Source: Aliidongia dinghuensis
GTDB taxonomy: Bacteria; Pseudomonadota; Alphaproteobacteria; ATCC43930; CGMCC-115725
NCBI RefSeq assembly: GCF_014643535.1
Contig: NZ_BMJQ01000010.1
Coordinates: forward strand, 62,001-126,000
Direction: 5' to 3'
Length of the DNA stretch: 64,000 bases
The position numbers and the translations under genes were made by a program. Shown in pieces: positions 9,591 through 18,716 of this stretch (its first letter is position 1; every line of letters starts with the position of its first letter). The notes under the pieces were generated by a model. It did not search any database. It was not told the origin of the DNA and worked only from the letters and a program-made list of their open reading frames with translations.

Positions 9591-10636
9591 TAAACGGTTG
9601 CGGTCTGCGGCGGGGCCAACGGCCCGCGCAGCACGGCCAATTCTTCACGGATCTGGTCGAGGAAGCCGTTCACCTGAAGGTCGACCGCCACGCCGATCGC
9701 GTTGGCGAAGCCGACCGCGTCGGATCCGCCGTGACTCTTGACCACGATGCCGTTCAAGCCGAGCAGCATGGCGCCATTATAGCGCCGGGGATCGAGCTGA
9801 TCCCGCATCTTGTTGAGGGCCGGCCGGGCGAACAGATAGCCGATCTGCGCCAGGAGCGAGCTCTTGAAGGCCGAGCGGGTGAAGTTCGAGAACAGCTTGA
9901 CCACGCCCTCCATGGCCTTGAGCGCGATATTGCCGCTGAAGCCGTCGGTCACGATCACGTCGACCGTGCCGGCCGCGATGTCGTTGCCCTCGACGAAGCC
10001 ATGATAGGTGATGCCGGGGATGCCTTCCTTGAGGCGGAGGGCCGCCTCGCGCACCGCGTCGTTGCCCTTCATCTCTTCCGAGCCGACGTTGAGCAAGCCG
10101 ATGGTCGGCTTGACCAGGCCCAGCACCGCGCGCGCGAACGCATCGCCCATGAGCGCGAACTGGACGAGGTTCTCCGCGTCGCACTCGACGTTGGCGCCGA
10201 GGTCCAAGAGAACCGTCTCGCCGCGCATGGTCGGCAGGAACTGCGCGATCGCCGGACGCTCGATGCCCGGCATCGTCTTCAGCACCATCTTGGCCATGAC
10301 CATGAGGGCGCCGGTATTGCCGGCCGAGACGATGCAGTCGGCCTTGCCTTCGGCCACGGCGTCGATCGCAAGGCGCATGCTCGAGCGGCGGCCGGCCCTG
10401 AGCGCCGCCGCCGGCTTCGCATCGCCGGTAATGACGTCTTCCGCATGCATGACCGTCGACGCGGCACGCACCCGCGGCAGCTTCTCCAGCAGCGGGTTGA
10501 TGCGCAGCTCATCGCCGAAAAGCAGGAAGCGAACCTGCGGAAATCGCACCAGCGCGATCTCCGCCCCTTTCAACACCATGTCCGGCGCTCGATCGCCGCC
10601 CATGACGTCCAGAGCGATGGTGAGTTCCTTGCTCAA
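9590..10636 (-). CDS. plsX: Phosphate acyltransferase PlsX
   Basis: PlsX converts acyl-ACP to acyl-phosphate for phospholipid synthesis. The 348-residue protein starts [20 protein letters not shown] and contains [10 protein letters not shown] and [19 protein letters not shown], diagnostic for the family. It lies 26 bases downstream of rpmF and overlaps fabH by one base (TAATG): the widely conserved rpmF-plsX-fabH lipid/ribosome operon. Confidence 0.96.
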   Translation of the reverse strand: MSKELTIALDVMGGDRAPDMVLKGAEIALVRFPQVRFLLFGDELRINPLLEKLPRVRAASTVMHAEDVITGDAKPAAALRAGRRSSMRLAIDAVAEGKADCIVSAGNTGALMVMAKMVLKTMPGIERPAIAQFLPTMRGETVLLDLGANVECDAENLVQFALMGDAFARAVLGLVKPTIGLLNVGSEEMKGNDAVREAALRLKEGIPGITYHGFVEGNDIAAGTVDVIVTDGFSGNIALKAMEGVVKLFSNFTRSAFKSSLLAQIGYLFARPALNKMRDQLDPRRYNGAMLLGLNGIVVKSHGGSDAVGFANAIGVAVDLQVNGFLDQIREELAVLRGPLAPPQTATV

Positions 10637-10662
10637 GACAGAAGGACCGGCGTCAAGCCCGA

Positions 10663-10845
10663 TCAGACTGCTTCGGCAGCGGTAACTTCACGACCGTCGT
10701 ACTGGCCGCACGAGCCGCAGACATGGTGCGGGCGCTTCAGCTCGCCGCAGTTGGAGCACTCGGCGTAGCTGTTGGCAGCGAGCGCATGATGCGAGCGGCG
10801 CATGTTGCGACGCGACTTGGAGGTCTTTTTCTTCGGAACGGCCAT
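10663..10845 (-). CDS. rpmF: 50S ribosomal protein L32
   Basis: A 60-residue ribosomal protein with the conserved basic start [20 protein letters not shown] and a four-Cys zinc ribbon (CSNC ... CGSC), i.e. the zinc-binding form of L32. It is the first gene of the rpmF-plsX-fabH group, downstream of the DUF177 gene (yceD) on the same strand, the standard bacterial order. Confidence 0.97.
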   Translation of the reverse strand: MAVPKKKTSKSRRNMRRSHHALAANSYAECSNCGELKRPHHVCGSCGQYDGREVTAAEAV

Positions 10846-10872
10846 CGTAACGAACTCGTAAAGTTAAGGGCT

Positions 10873-10890
10873 CCGCCGGCAGGCCGGCGG
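10873..10890 (-). promoter_or_regulatory. Short GC stem-loop between DUF177 gene and rpmF
   Basis: CCGCCGGC-AG-GCCGGCGG is an 8-bp perfect inverted repeat with a 2-base spacer, in the 85-base gap between the DUF177 gene and rpmF. No T-run follows on the minus strand, so it is not a typical terminator. It could be an RNA processing or L32 leader element. Only the palindrome itself is certain. Confidence 0.4.
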
Positions 10891-10930
10891 TATCTATACA
10901 AAAACGCCTATCCCCGCAACCGCGGAAACA

Positions 10931-11512
10931 TCAGCTCTGCTTCTTGAGCGCCGCCAAGACATCGAAGGGATTGCGTCGTCCCGTCGAGGCACCGGGTTCA
11001 TCGTCTTCGTCCATGGCCTCGGCCGATGGCACAGAAGATTGGGCGCCCACGGACCTTGGGTAGGGATCCATGGCGACCGACAATTGTTGCGCGACGGCCT
11101 CACCGATGTCAATCGAGTCACCTATGAGCGGCTCGATGATCTCGTCTTCCGGATTGTCGAGGGCCATCTGGTCCGCCGTCGCCTCGTCGATGTCGGCGCG
11201 GTAGATGAGCGTGAAGCGGTCGACGACCCGGCCCGGCACCGGCTCGTTGGTGACGACGCAGGCCTGGACCAGGTCCGCGGCGATCTCGCCCTCGAGGCGG
11301 ATCGCCTCGCCGGCCTCGCGCTTCAGCGTCACGGTCGCCTCGAACCGATCGAGCGAAATCAGGTCGAATCGTTGCGCCAGGGCCGCCCGCTCGGCCGCGT
11401 TCGCCGCCAGCCGATAGGTTGCGGACTTGGTGCCGAGCCGGGCCGTCGAGACCAGGTGAGAGAACTCCGGCGCGGATTCCGGCGAAGATGGGGGATGGTC
11501 GGCGGCAGGCAT
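10931..11512 (-). CDS. DUF177 (YceD) family protein
   Basis: A 193-residue protein matching YceD/DUF177: an acidic β-rich core with DLVQACVVTNEPVPGRVVDRF (about residues 85-105), where the family's conserved Cys sits, then an acidic stretch and the tail RNPFDVLAALKKQ. The family is linked to 23S rRNA/L32 maturation by gene neighbourhood, and here too it precedes rpmF. I chose the ATG at 11512 (MPAADHPPSSPES); 40 extra residues in the longer frame are Arg-rich and non-conserved. Confidence 0.9.
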   Translation of the reverse strand: MPAADHPPSSPESAPEFSHLVSTARLGTKSATYRLAANAAERAALAQRFDLISLDRFEATVTLKREAGEAIRLEGEIAADLVQACVVTNEPVPGRVVDRFTLIYRADIDEATADQMALDNPEDEIIEPLIGDSIDIGEAVAQQLSVAMDPYPRSVGAQSSVPSAEAMDEDDEPGASTGRRNPFDVLAALKKQS

Positions 11513-11717
11513 GGCGCGCTCTCGAAGTCTACTGTCGTCGAAATGGAACCCTATAGATCGTGCGTCGCGGCGCCTACGTCGAGAGAATTCGTCGCAAGGG
11601 CCGCATGCGCGGCCGCGTTTCGAGTGCCACAACCCAGCGGAAGTCTTTCACACTCTCTTCACCGCCGATGATCATAGTCGGCGCCGCGCGGACCGAACCA
11701 TCGCAAGAGTATCCGAC

Positions 11718-12899
11718 GTGACCCTCGACATAGGGACCGTGTACATTGTCGACGCGCTGAGCTTGATCACGCTCGGCCTTCTCCAGCTCCTCGCCTACGC
11801 GACCGGCCGATTCGAGCGCTGGCCGGCCTATTGGGGCCTCAGCAATCTGCTGCTGGGCTTGGGCCCGCTCGGCGTGATGCTGGTGCATGCGACCAACGGC
11901 ACCCTCGCCATCGTGCTGAGCAACGGGCTGAGCCTCGCGGGCTATTTCCTGCTGCTGGTCGCGATCGACCGCTTCTCCGGCCGCCGCCGCTTCGGCTGGC
12001 GGGGGGCTGCTCTCCTGCTGGGTGCTGCAGCACTCATCGCCGTCGTCTGGCCGCAGCCGTCAGACTTCCGGCCGCGCGTGTTCGCGGGCACCCTGCTGCT
12101 CGCCGGCTGCGACATCGCCATCATGTGCGAGGGCATTCTGCTCGCCCGCCGGGAGCGGCTCGTGTCCGGCTGGATCCTCGCGGGCACTTTCGCCCCGACC
12201 GCGCTGCTGCAATGCGCGCGCGGCATCCTGACGCTGACCAGCCAGATACCGGCCGGCGACCTGCTGGCGGCCTCCCAGTCGCCGGCTCAGCAGTGGATCG
12301 GCGCCAGCGTCACCACGTTCGTCGCCATGCGCGGCATCACGCTGCTGCTGCTGGCGGCCGAACGGGACCGGAACCTGCTGATCGCGATCGCCCGGCATGA
12401 TCCGCTGACCGGCGCCATGAACCGCAACGGCCTCGAACATTCCGTGGGCTTGCTCGCCGGTGCCCGCGGCCGCGAAGCGGCTGAGGCAGCCCTGCTGCTG
12501 GTCGACATCGACCATTTCAAGCGCCTGAACGACACGAGCGGCCACGCGGCCGGCGACGCCGTGCTGCAGCTGTTCACCTCGACGGCCGAACGGCAGCTGC
12601 GCAAGCACGACATTCTGGCCCGCCACGGCGGCGACGAGTTCGTCATCGTCATTCCGCGTACGCGCGTCGACGAGGCGGTCGAGGTCGCCGAGCGGATCCG
12701 CCACGCGTTCGACGCGGCACTCGACGGCATGCCCGAACTGCAGGTGCGGCCGACGCTCAGCATAGGCGTCGCCAGCGGCAACCTGGCGCATGACGGGTTC
12801 GATGGGCTCCTGAGGCACGCCGACGCGGCGCTCTACCGCTCCAAGCACCAGGGGCGCAACCGGGTGCAGGCCGCGACACCGGGCATATCCTTCGCCTGA
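11718..12899 (+). CDS. Membrane diguanylate cyclase (GGDEF)
   Basis: Makes cyclic di-GMP from GTP. The first ~205 residues form about six hydrophobic segments (membrane sensor of unknown ligand). Residues ~220-393 are a GGDEF domain with HDPLTGAMNRNG, LLVDIDHFKRLND and an intact HGGDEFV active loop. There is no clear RxxD inhibitory site (DILARHGGDEF). The best start is GTG at 11718 (VTLDIGTVYIVD) with AAGAG upstream; the frame is open to 11511 but that part overlaps the DUF177 promoter. There is no EAL domain. It sits between the DUF177 gene and the bc1 chaperone gene. Confidence 0.88.
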   Translation: MTLDIGTVYIVDALSLITLGLLQLLAYATGRFERWPAYWGLSNLLLGLGPLGVMLVHATNGTLAIVLSNGLSLAGYFLLLVAIDRFSGRRRFGWRGAALLLGAAALIAVVWPQPSDFRPRVFAGTLLLAGCDIAIMCEGILLARRERLVSGWILAGTFAPTALLQCARGILTLTSQIPAGDLLAASQSPAQQWIGASVTTFVAMRGITLLLLAAERDRNLLIAIARHDPLTGAMNRNGLEHSVGLLAGARGREAAEAALLLVDIDHFKRLNDTSGHAAGDAVLQLFTSTAERQLRKHDILARHGGDEFVIVIPRTRVDEAVEVAERIRHAFDAALDGMPELQVRPTLSIGVASGNLAHDGFDGLLRHADAALYRSKHQGRNRVQAATPGISFA

Positions 12900-12933
12900 T
12901 CGCTTACCCTGATCGCTCACCCCGATCGCTCAC
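12895..12933. repeat. 13-bp tandem triplication carrying both genes' stop codons
   Basis: Three consecutive 13-mers, cctgatcgcttac, cctgatcgctcac and cccgatcgctcac, lie between the convergent GGDEF and chaperone genes. The first copy contains the GGDEF stop (TGA 12897-12899). The last contains the chaperone stop on the other strand (TCA 12930-12932). Confidence 0.8.
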
Positions 12934-13454
12934 AAGGCGGCGAACGCGATACGGCCGGCGGTGATCTCTGCCACGTCCTGTCCGGCCAGCGCCTGTTCCT
13001 GACGCCGGACATAGGCCGCCAGGAACGCCAGATCCTCGTCACGCGGCGCGACCGTGCCATAAAGATTGCGCCGGAGCGCGTCGTGCAAGTCCGTCGTGCC
13101 GGCGAGCCCGTCGCGATAGGCCTTGATGCGCCCGGCGAAGCCTTCGGCCATGCGCTTCACCTGCTTGCCGACCGAAAGGTCGCCCGTACCCATCTCGCGG
13201 AGCGCCCGGTCCATGTCGGCGAACAGCACATCATAGAGCGTCTGGCCGAACTTCTCAGCCTCGGCCACGCCGCGCAGGCGGTGCAGCACCAGGAAGACAT
13301 GCAGGATGATCATTTCGAACCGGCCGTCGAGCGTGTCGGGCACGCCGTGCTCGGCGTAGAACGGCACGAGCCGGGCCTGGTCGACGGCAGCGCGATGGAC
13401 CGCCGCGGCGGCGATCTTCTCGGGCGAATGGCCGAATAGATGAGCGAAAGCCAT
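12930..13454 (-). CDS. Ubiquinol-cytochrome c chaperone family protein
   Basis: A 174-residue protein of the CBP3/UQCC1 family, which assists assembly of cytochrome b into the bc1 complex. Typical segments are ARLVPFYAEHGVPDTLDGRFEM, LRGVAEAEKFGQTLYDVLFADMDRALREMG and GDLSVGKQVKRMAEGFAGRIKAY. The start ATG at 13454 (MAFAHLFG) fits the family; 14 further upstream residues are possible. It is divergent from bamE with 89 bases between, a gene pair often seen in alphaproteobacteria. Confidence 0.9.
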   Translation of the reverse strand: MAFAHLFGHSPEKIAAAAVHRAAVDQARLVPFYAEHGVPDTLDGRFEMIILHVFLVLHRLRGVAEAEKFGQTLYDVLFADMDRALREMGTGDLSVGKQVKRMAEGFAGRIKAYRDGLAGTTDLHDALRRNLYGTVAPRDEDLAFLAAYVRRQEQALAGQDVAEITAGRIAFAAL

Positions 13455-13543
13455 GGAACCTCGGATTTCGGGGCCGGACGGACGCACGAGGGCCATCGCG
13501 GCAATTGACAGACAGGCACCGGAACGGGCACCTATTGCCGCAA

Positions 13544-14041
13544 ATGGGTGCCAAGATACAGACTTTCATTCGCCGCCGCCGTCACGCCTCGCGTGGCGCA
13601 TGGCTTGCGTTGGCCGCCGTCGCGCCGCTGGCGCTCGCCGCCTGCAGCCCGCCGCAGGAACTGCGCGGCAACCTGCCCGACCCGGATGGGGTCGCCCAGA
13701 TCGTCCCCGGCAAGAGCACCAAAGCCGACGTGACGAAGCTCATGGGGTCGCCGTCGAACATCAGCACGTTCGATACCGGCACTTGGTACTACATCTCGCG
13801 CCGGTCCGTGCGCGATGCGCTGTCGGAGCCGCAGCTTGTCGCCCAGACCGTCTATGTCGTGCAGTTCGACGACAACGGCGTGGTCAAGACGTTCCAGCAG
13901 CAGGACAACAACGACACGGACGTGGCGATGATCCCGCGCACGACGCCGGCGTCGGGCAAGGAACTGTCGCTGATCGAGCAGCTGCTCGGCAACTTCGGCA
14001 AGTTCACGAACAGCGACGAGAAGAAGAAGACCGGCGGCTGA
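13544..14041 (+). CDS. bamE: Outer membrane assembly lipoprotein BamE
   Basis: A small lipoprotein of the BAM complex (SmpA/OmlA fold). In the 165-residue product a hydrophobic signal ends in a lipobox, LALAAC, with lipidated Cys34. The SmpA/OmlA core follows: VPGKSTKADVTKLMGSPSN, TWYYISRR and VVQFDDNGVV. The C-terminal tail is Lys-rich. ATG at 13544 is preferred over 13505 because the signal peptide then has a normal length. Confidence 0.93.
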   Translation: MGAKIQTFIRRRRHASRGAWLALAAVAPLALAACSPPQELRGNLPDPDGVAQIVPGKSTKADVTKLMGSPSNISTFDTGTWYYISRRSVRDALSEPQLVAQTVYVVQFDDNGVVKTFQQQDNNDTDVAMIPRTTPASGKELSLIEQLLGNFGKFTNSDEKKKTGG

Positions 14042-14080
14042 TCGCCAGCTGACGCACCACGCCCCGGTTCCGGGCATTCC

Positions 14081-14199
14081 GGCCCGATCCCGAGGCCCGA
14101 TCCCGAGCATTCGCCCGACGACGAGAGAGAGCCCCTGGGCGGCGGCGCCTAGCGGCCGCGCTGGACCGCCGAGATGGGGCCTGGCGAGATGGGGCCTGG
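14081..14199. repeat. Two short perfect tandem duplications in the intergenic region
   Basis: ggcccgatcccga is repeated at 14081-14093 and 14094-14106. cgagatggggcctgg is repeated at 14170-14184 and 14185-14199. Both are perfect head-to-tail duplications in the 259-base gap between bamE and the SDR gene. Otherwise this gap shows no gene. Confidence 0.8.
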
Positions 14200-14300
14200 A
14201 ACGCGCGCCACATCGCACCGGTTCCAATTCATCGACGTCGGGTTCGGCATTGCGCCGTCGATCCGGCCCGATGGCCTTGCCTGCTGAGGAGCCTTCCCGC

Positions 14301-15059
14301 ATGCCCGCAACCGATCCGCGCACCCTGATCGTGACCGGCGCCAGCCGCGGCATCGGTGCCGCCGTGGCGCGGCTCGCCGCCCGCGACGGCTGGCGGGTCG
14401 CGGTCAATTTCGCACGCGACGCGGCGGCGGCGAACGCAGTCGTGGCCGCGATTCGCGCGGCCGGCGGCACCGCGGAGGCAATCCAAGGCGACGTGGCACG
14501 GGAGGCGGATATCCTGGCGCTCTTCGTCGAGGCAGAGCGGCGACTCGGCCCGCTCGGCGGACTCGTCAACAATGCCGGCATCACCGGCGGCTTCGCCCGG
14601 GTCGAAGCCCTCACGGCCGAGGCGCTTTCGGCCGTGCTGGCGCTCAATGTCGCCGGCGCCGTGCTGTGTGCGCGGGAGGCCGTGCGACGGCTTTCGACCC
14701 GGCATGGCGGCCCGGGCGGCGCCATCGTCAATATCTCCTCGCTTGCGGCCCGCACCGGCGGCTCGGGCGAATGGGTGCATTACGCCGCGACCAAGGGGGC
14801 GGTCGACACCTTCACCATCGGCCTCGCGCGCGAGGTTGCGGCTGAAGGCGTCCGCGTCAACGCGGTCGCCCCGGGGCTGATCGAGACCGACCTGCATGCG
14901 GCCAATGGCGCCCCCGACCGGCCGCAGCGCATGGCGGCCGGCATCCCGATGCAGCGCGCCGGCACGCCCGACGAGGTGGCCGCGGGCGTCGTCTGGCTGC
15001 TGTCGCCGGCCGCCTCCTACACGACCGGTACGATCCTGGAAATCGGCGGGGGCCGGTAG
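14301..15059 (+). CDS. SDR family oxidoreductase
   Basis: A classical 252-residue short-chain dehydrogenase. The cofactor motif VTGASRGIGAA is near residue 12, NNAG near residue 90, ISSLAARTG carries the catalytic Ser, and HYAATKGA carries the Tyr-x3-Lys pair. INFAR-like residues after strand β2 suggest NADP(H). The C-terminus has GAPDEV-type spacing (RAGTPDEVAAGVVWLLSP). The closest functional relatives are probably 3-oxoacyl-ACP reductase-like or glucose dehydrogenase-like SDRs, and the substrate cannot be assigned. ATG 14301 (MPATDPRTLIVTG) is chosen over 14250. Confidence 0.88.
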   Translation: MPATDPRTLIVTGASRGIGAAVARLAARDGWRVAVNFARDAAAANAVVAAIRAAGGTAEAIQGDVAREADILALFVEAERRLGPLGGLVNNAGITGGFARVEALTAEALSAVLALNVAGAVLCAREAVRRLSTRHGGPGGAIVNISSLAARTGGSGEWVHYAATKGAVDTFTIGLAREVAAEGVRVNAVAPGLIETDLHAANGAPDRPQRMAAGIPMQRAGTPDEVAAGVVWLLSPAASYTTGTILEIGGGR

Positions 15060-15061
15060 GC

Positions 15062-16246
15062 TCAGAAGATATCGATCGTCGGGAAGGCCGGCTCGGCGGT
15101 GATGCAGTCCCAGAGATAGAGGGCCAGGCCCGGATCACCGGTCCACAGCGAATAGCGGCCGCGGCCATAGGTGGCGCGCGCCTCCCGCATCTGGTCGATC
15201 GTCGCCATGGCGAAGGCGCGTGCCCGCTCGAGCCAGCGCGCGTCGCCGGTCCGCCGATGGAGCTTCAGGAACGCATAGCCGTTGCCGCCGGTGCCGTGGC
15301 ACAGATTCGAGCCCTTGGCGAGCGGTCCCGCGTGCCAAACCAGATTGCCCCCTTCGACCAATAGGGCATCGAATTCGGGTGCGGAGAATGGCGCGTCGGC
15401 GAAGGTCGTCACCATGCCGGCAGCGCCATGGCAATGCTGGCACAGCTTCGCCGGCTGGTCGGCCGCGTGCGGCCAGTTGGCGCCCAGCTCCGAACGAACG
15501 GCGTAGGCGGCGAGCGCCCGTGCCGCCGTATCGCCGACGAGCGCGCGCTGGCTCGCAACGAGCCAGGCCCAACCCCGCAGCAGCGGCGCCATATGGCCCG
15601 CGAACCCATGGACCGGCCCGAGCCAGCGCTGCTGTTTCCCATAGAGGTGCTGGGTCCAGATCGGCCCTCGGTCCGTATGTTCGAGCTCGCTCAGGAGGCG
15701 CGCCGCCTGGGTCTGAAACAGCGCCACAAATCGCGCCTCGCCGGTCAGCCCCTGCATATGCAGGCAGGCGAGCATCGCACCCGGCAAGCCCCACATCAGC
15801 TCGACCGTCGGCAGATCGTTGCTCGCCGTCGCGAGGCCATGGATCCGATCAGCGAGCGCGGCGCTCGGCGCCAGCCGCATCTCGACGAGCCGGATGCCGA
15901 GTTCGCCCATCAGCAGCGAGCCGTGCTCCGGATACATGGTCTGGGCGTACCAGGGCGCGTTGCGCGCCAGCACGGTTGGGACTAACGACGCAAGATCCCG
16001 GTCGACGGCAATCGCACCCACGCGGCGCAGCCGATCGATCGCCCAGATGACACCGGCGGCACCGAAATAGATCGAGCCGGTGCCGCCCTCGACATTGTCC
16101 TGCGGATGGGTCTGCCACAGCGTCGCGGGATCGAGCGCGGCCAGGGCGTCGTCGGCGATTTCGGCGATCGCGGCACGCGCCTCCGCCGCATCCCAGGCAC
16201 GATAAGCGGGCGCGACATGGCGTTCGGGCTCGAACATGGACATCAA
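15062..16246 (-). CDS. LanC-like (LANCL-type) zinc protein
   Basis: A 394-residue α/α-toroid protein of the lanthionine synthetase C-like family. Both zinc motifs are intact: CQHCHGAAG (Cys272 as first ligand) and NLCHGTGGNGYAFL (Cys316 and His317). HGFAGH near residue 213 and GLPGA near 153 are further family repeats. No LanA precursor peptide or LanB dehydratase lies nearby, and the second motif is very close to that of eukaryotic LANCL proteins, which add glutathione to dehydroamino acids. It follows hppA on the same strand after a terminator-like hairpin. Met1, Met2 and Met4 are all possible starts. Confidence 0.85.
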   Translation of the reverse strand: MMSMFEPERHVAPAYRAWDAAEARAAIAEIADDALAALDPATLWQTHPQDNVEGGTGSIYFGAAGVIWAIDRLRRVGAIAVDRDLASLVPTVLARNAPWYAQTMYPEHGSLLMGELGIRLVEMRLAPSAALADRIHGLATASNDLPTVELMWGLPGAMLACLHMQGLTGEARFVALFQTQAARLLSELEHTDRGPIWTQHLYGKQQRWLGPVHGFAGHMAPLLRGWAWLVASQRALVGDTAARALAAYAVRSELGANWPHAADQPAKLCQHCHGAAGMVTTFADAPFSAPEFDALLVEGGNLVWHAGPLAKGSNLCHGTGGNGYAFLKLHRRTGDARWLERARAFAMATIDQMREARATYGRGRYSLWTGDPGLALYLWDCITAEPAFPTIDIF

Positions 16247-16268
16247 TCCTCGGGCGGGAATCGGCGAA

Positions 16269-16298
16269 ACGGCCCCCGGAGTCGCCCCCGGAGGCCGT
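16269..16298 (-). terminator. Terminator-like hairpin after hppA
   Basis: On the minus strand ACGGCC-TCCGG pairs with CCGG-GGGCCGT, enclosing GGGCGACT, and is followed by TTTCG. It lies 22 bases past the hppA stop and before the LanC-like gene, so it probably ends hppA transcription. The T-run is short. Confidence 0.55.
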
Positions 16299-16319
16299 CT
16301 TCGCTCGCGAGCGGTTCGC

Positions 16320-18416
16320 TCAGTGGTGCAGTGCCGCCAGGATCGCCAGCAGCAAGAGCGCCACGATGTTGATGATCTTGATCATCGGGTTGACCGCCGG
16401 GCCGGCCGTGTCCTTGTAGGGGTCGCCGACCGTGTCGCCCGTCACCGCGGCCTTGTGGGCGTCGGAGCCCTTGCCGCCGTGATGGCCTTCCTCGATGTAT
16501 TTCTTGGCATTGTCCCAGGCGCCGCCGCCCGAGGTCATCGAGATCGCGACGAACAGGCCGGTGACGATGGTGCCGAGCAGCATGGCGCCCAAGGCGCTGA
16601 ACGCCTCACTCTGCCCGGCCACCACGTCGATCACGATATAGAGCACGACCGGCGCCAGCACCGGCAGCAGCGAGGGTACCAGCATCTCGGCGATGGCGGC
16701 CTTGGTCAGCAGGTCGACCGCCTTGCCGTAGTCGGGCTTGGCCGTCCCCTCCATGATGCCGGCGATCTCCTTGAACTGCCGGCGCACCTCGATCACGACC
16801 GAGCCCGCGGCGCGACCGACCGCGGTCATGCCGAGGCCACCGAACAGGTACGGCAGCAAGCCGCCGATGAAGAGCCCGATCACGACATACGGGTTCTGCA
16901 GCGCGAAGCTGACATTGAGCGACGGGAAATAGGTCTTGAGATCCTCGGTATAGGCCGCGAACAGCACGAGCGAGGCGAGGCCGGCGGAGCCGATGGCATA
17001 GCCCTTGGTCACCGCCTTGGTCGTGTTGCCGACCGCGTCGAGCGCGTCGGTCGTCTTGCGCACCTCCTTGGGCAGGTCCGACATCTCGGCGATGCCGCCG
17101 GCGTTGTCCGTGACCGGCCCATAGGCATCGAGCGCCACGATCATGCCGGCGAGCGCCAGCATGGTCGTCGCCGCGAAGGCGATGCCGTAGAGCCCGGCCG
17201 TGACATAGGCGATGATGATGCCGGCCGAGATCACCAGCACCGGCAGCGCCGTCGCCTCCATCGAGATCGCCAGGCCCTGGATGACGTTCGTGCCGTGGCC
17301 CGTCGTGGACGACTTCGCGATCGAGCGGACCGGCCGGTAGTTGGTCGCCGTGTAATATTCGGTGATGACGACGATGAGGCCCGTGACGGCGAGACCGACG
17401 AGCGAGCAGATGAACAGGTCGCCGCCGCTGATGCTGGCGCCGGCCGTGGTCTGCAGTGCGTTGCCGAAGCCCACCTGGCTGCTGATGACGTAGGCGATGA
17501 GGGCGGCCGACAGGATGCCGGTCGCGACCAGTCCCTTGTAGAGCGCCGCCATGATGTTCTCGCCGCCGCCGAGCCGCACGAACAGCGTGCCGATGACGGA
17601 GGCCACGATGCAGACGGCGCCGACCAGCAGCGGCAGCTGCATGACCGTGTCGCGCGCCGCCCCGGTGAAGAAGATGAAGCCCAGCAGCATGGTCGCGACC
17701 ACGGTCACGACGTAGGTCTCGAACAGGTCGGCCGCCATGCCGGCGCAGTCGCCGACGTTGTCGCCGACATTGTCGGCGATGACCGCCGGGTTGCGTGGGT
17801 CGTCTTCCGGGATGCCGGCCTCGACCTTGCCGACCAGGTCGGCGCCGACGTCAGCGCCCTTGGTGAAGATGCCGCCGCCGAGGCGGGCGAAGATCGAGAT
17901 CAGCGAGGCGCCGAACGAGAGGCCCAGCAGCGCCTCCAGCACGGCACGCAGCTGGTCGTCCGGCACCGTGCTGCGCAGGATGAAGTAATAGATCGAGACG
18001 CCGAGCAAGCCGAGGCCGACCACCAGCATGCCGGTGATGGCGCCGGCCTTGAAGGCGACGGCGAGGCCGGCCGCGAGCCCGCCGCGCGAGGCCTGGGCCG
18101 TGCGCACGTTGGCACGGACCGAGACGTTCATGCCGATATAGCCGGCGACGCCCGAGAGCGTCGAGCCGATGATGAAGCCGATCGCCACCTTGAGGCCCAA
18201 GGTCAGGCCGAGGATGATGCAGATCACGACGCCGACCATGGCGATCGTGCGGTACTGGCGGTTGAGATAGGCGCGCGCGCCTTCCTGGATGGCGGCGGCG
18301 ATCTCCTGCATGCGGGCGTTGCCCGCATCGGTCGCCAACACCTGCCGCCCGGCGACCAGGCCGTACAGCAGGGCGATTGCACCGCAAACGATGATGATCC
18401 AATTCGTCATGACCAT
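16320..18416 (-). CDS. hppA: K+-independent H+-translocating membrane pyrophosphatase
   Basis: A 698-residue integral membrane pump with ~16 hydrophobic segments that couples PPi hydrolysis to proton export. The catalytic region is [11 protein letters not shown] followed by [18 protein letters not shown]. At the position that decides potassium dependence the sequence reads GNTTKA (Lys467), the signature of K+-independent H+-pumps; K+-dependent and Na+-pumping enzymes have Ala there. Met1 or Met3 could start. The 300-base upstream region probably holds its promoter. Confidence 0.97.
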   Translation of the reverse strand: MVMTNWIIIVCGAIALLYGLVAGRQVLATDAGNARMQEIAAAIQEGARAYLNRQYRTIAMVGVVICIILGLTLGLKVAIGFIIGSTLSGVAGYIGMNVSVRANVRTAQASRGGLAAGLAVAFKAGAITGMLVVGLGLLGVSIYYFILRSTVPDDQLRAVLEALLGLSFGASLISIFARLGGGIFTKGADVGADLVGKVEAGIPEDDPRNPAVIADNVGDNVGDCAGMAADLFETYVVTVVATMLLGFIFFTGAARDTVMQLPLLVGAVCIVASVIGTLFVRLGGGENIMAALYKGLVATGILSAALIAYVISSQVGFGNALQTTAGASISGGDLFICSLVGLAVTGLIVVITEYYTATNYRPVRSIAKSSTTGHGTNVIQGLAISMEATALPVLVISAGIIIAYVTAGLYGIAFAATTMLALAGMIVALDAYGPVTDNAGGIAEMSDLPKEVRKTTDALDAVGNTTKAVTKGYAIGSAGLASLVLFAAYTEDLKTYFPSLNVSFALQNPYVVIGLFIGGLLPYLFGGLGMTAVGRAAGSVVIEVRRQFKEIAGIMEGTAKPDYGKAVDLLTKAAIAEMLVPSLLPVLAPVVLYIVIDVVAGQSEAFSALGAMLLGTIVTGLFVAISMTSGGGAWDNAKKYIEEGHHGGKGSDAHKAAVTGDTVGDPYKDTAGPAVNPMIKIINIVALLLLAILAALHH

Positions 18417-18716
18417 GCCGGATAGCCTCTTATTCGTAGTTTTTGGAGGGCACCGGCCGGAAGGACGAGTCGGCTGCGGTGCGTACAGGCAAGCAGACCA
18501 AACAGTTTTGCAATATCAGAACGGCAGAGGCCGCACAATGACCGTACCAGAAGGGCAATGGTTTTACTGAGATCGTCAAACAATGCCGAGGAATTCGGCA
18601 AGGTTTATTTCGCAGTTGCACAACCGGTCGAGGCGGAACGCCTGCGGACGGCCGTTGCAGTCCGGATGATCCCGCCCTATCCTCACCCGATTGCGTGACA
18701 GCTGTGCGCTTGAACC
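18417..18716. other. Intergenic, promoter region of hppA
   Basis: 300 bases between the hppA start and the end of the PYROXD2-like gene, both on the minus strand. It is less GC-rich than its surroundings. I see no ORF with coding character, no tRNA and no strong terminator hairpin. It presumably contains the hppA promoter, which I cannot place confidently. Confidence 0.5.

Noticed and set aside
15062..16246. Lanthipeptide biosynthesis cluster
   Set aside because: Only the LanC-like gene is present; there is no precursor, dehydratase or exporter within reach.
16236..18425. 729-residue plus-strand frame over hppA
   Set aside because: Low-complexity Arg/Asp/His composition. It mirrors the conserved pyrophosphatase gene on the other strand.
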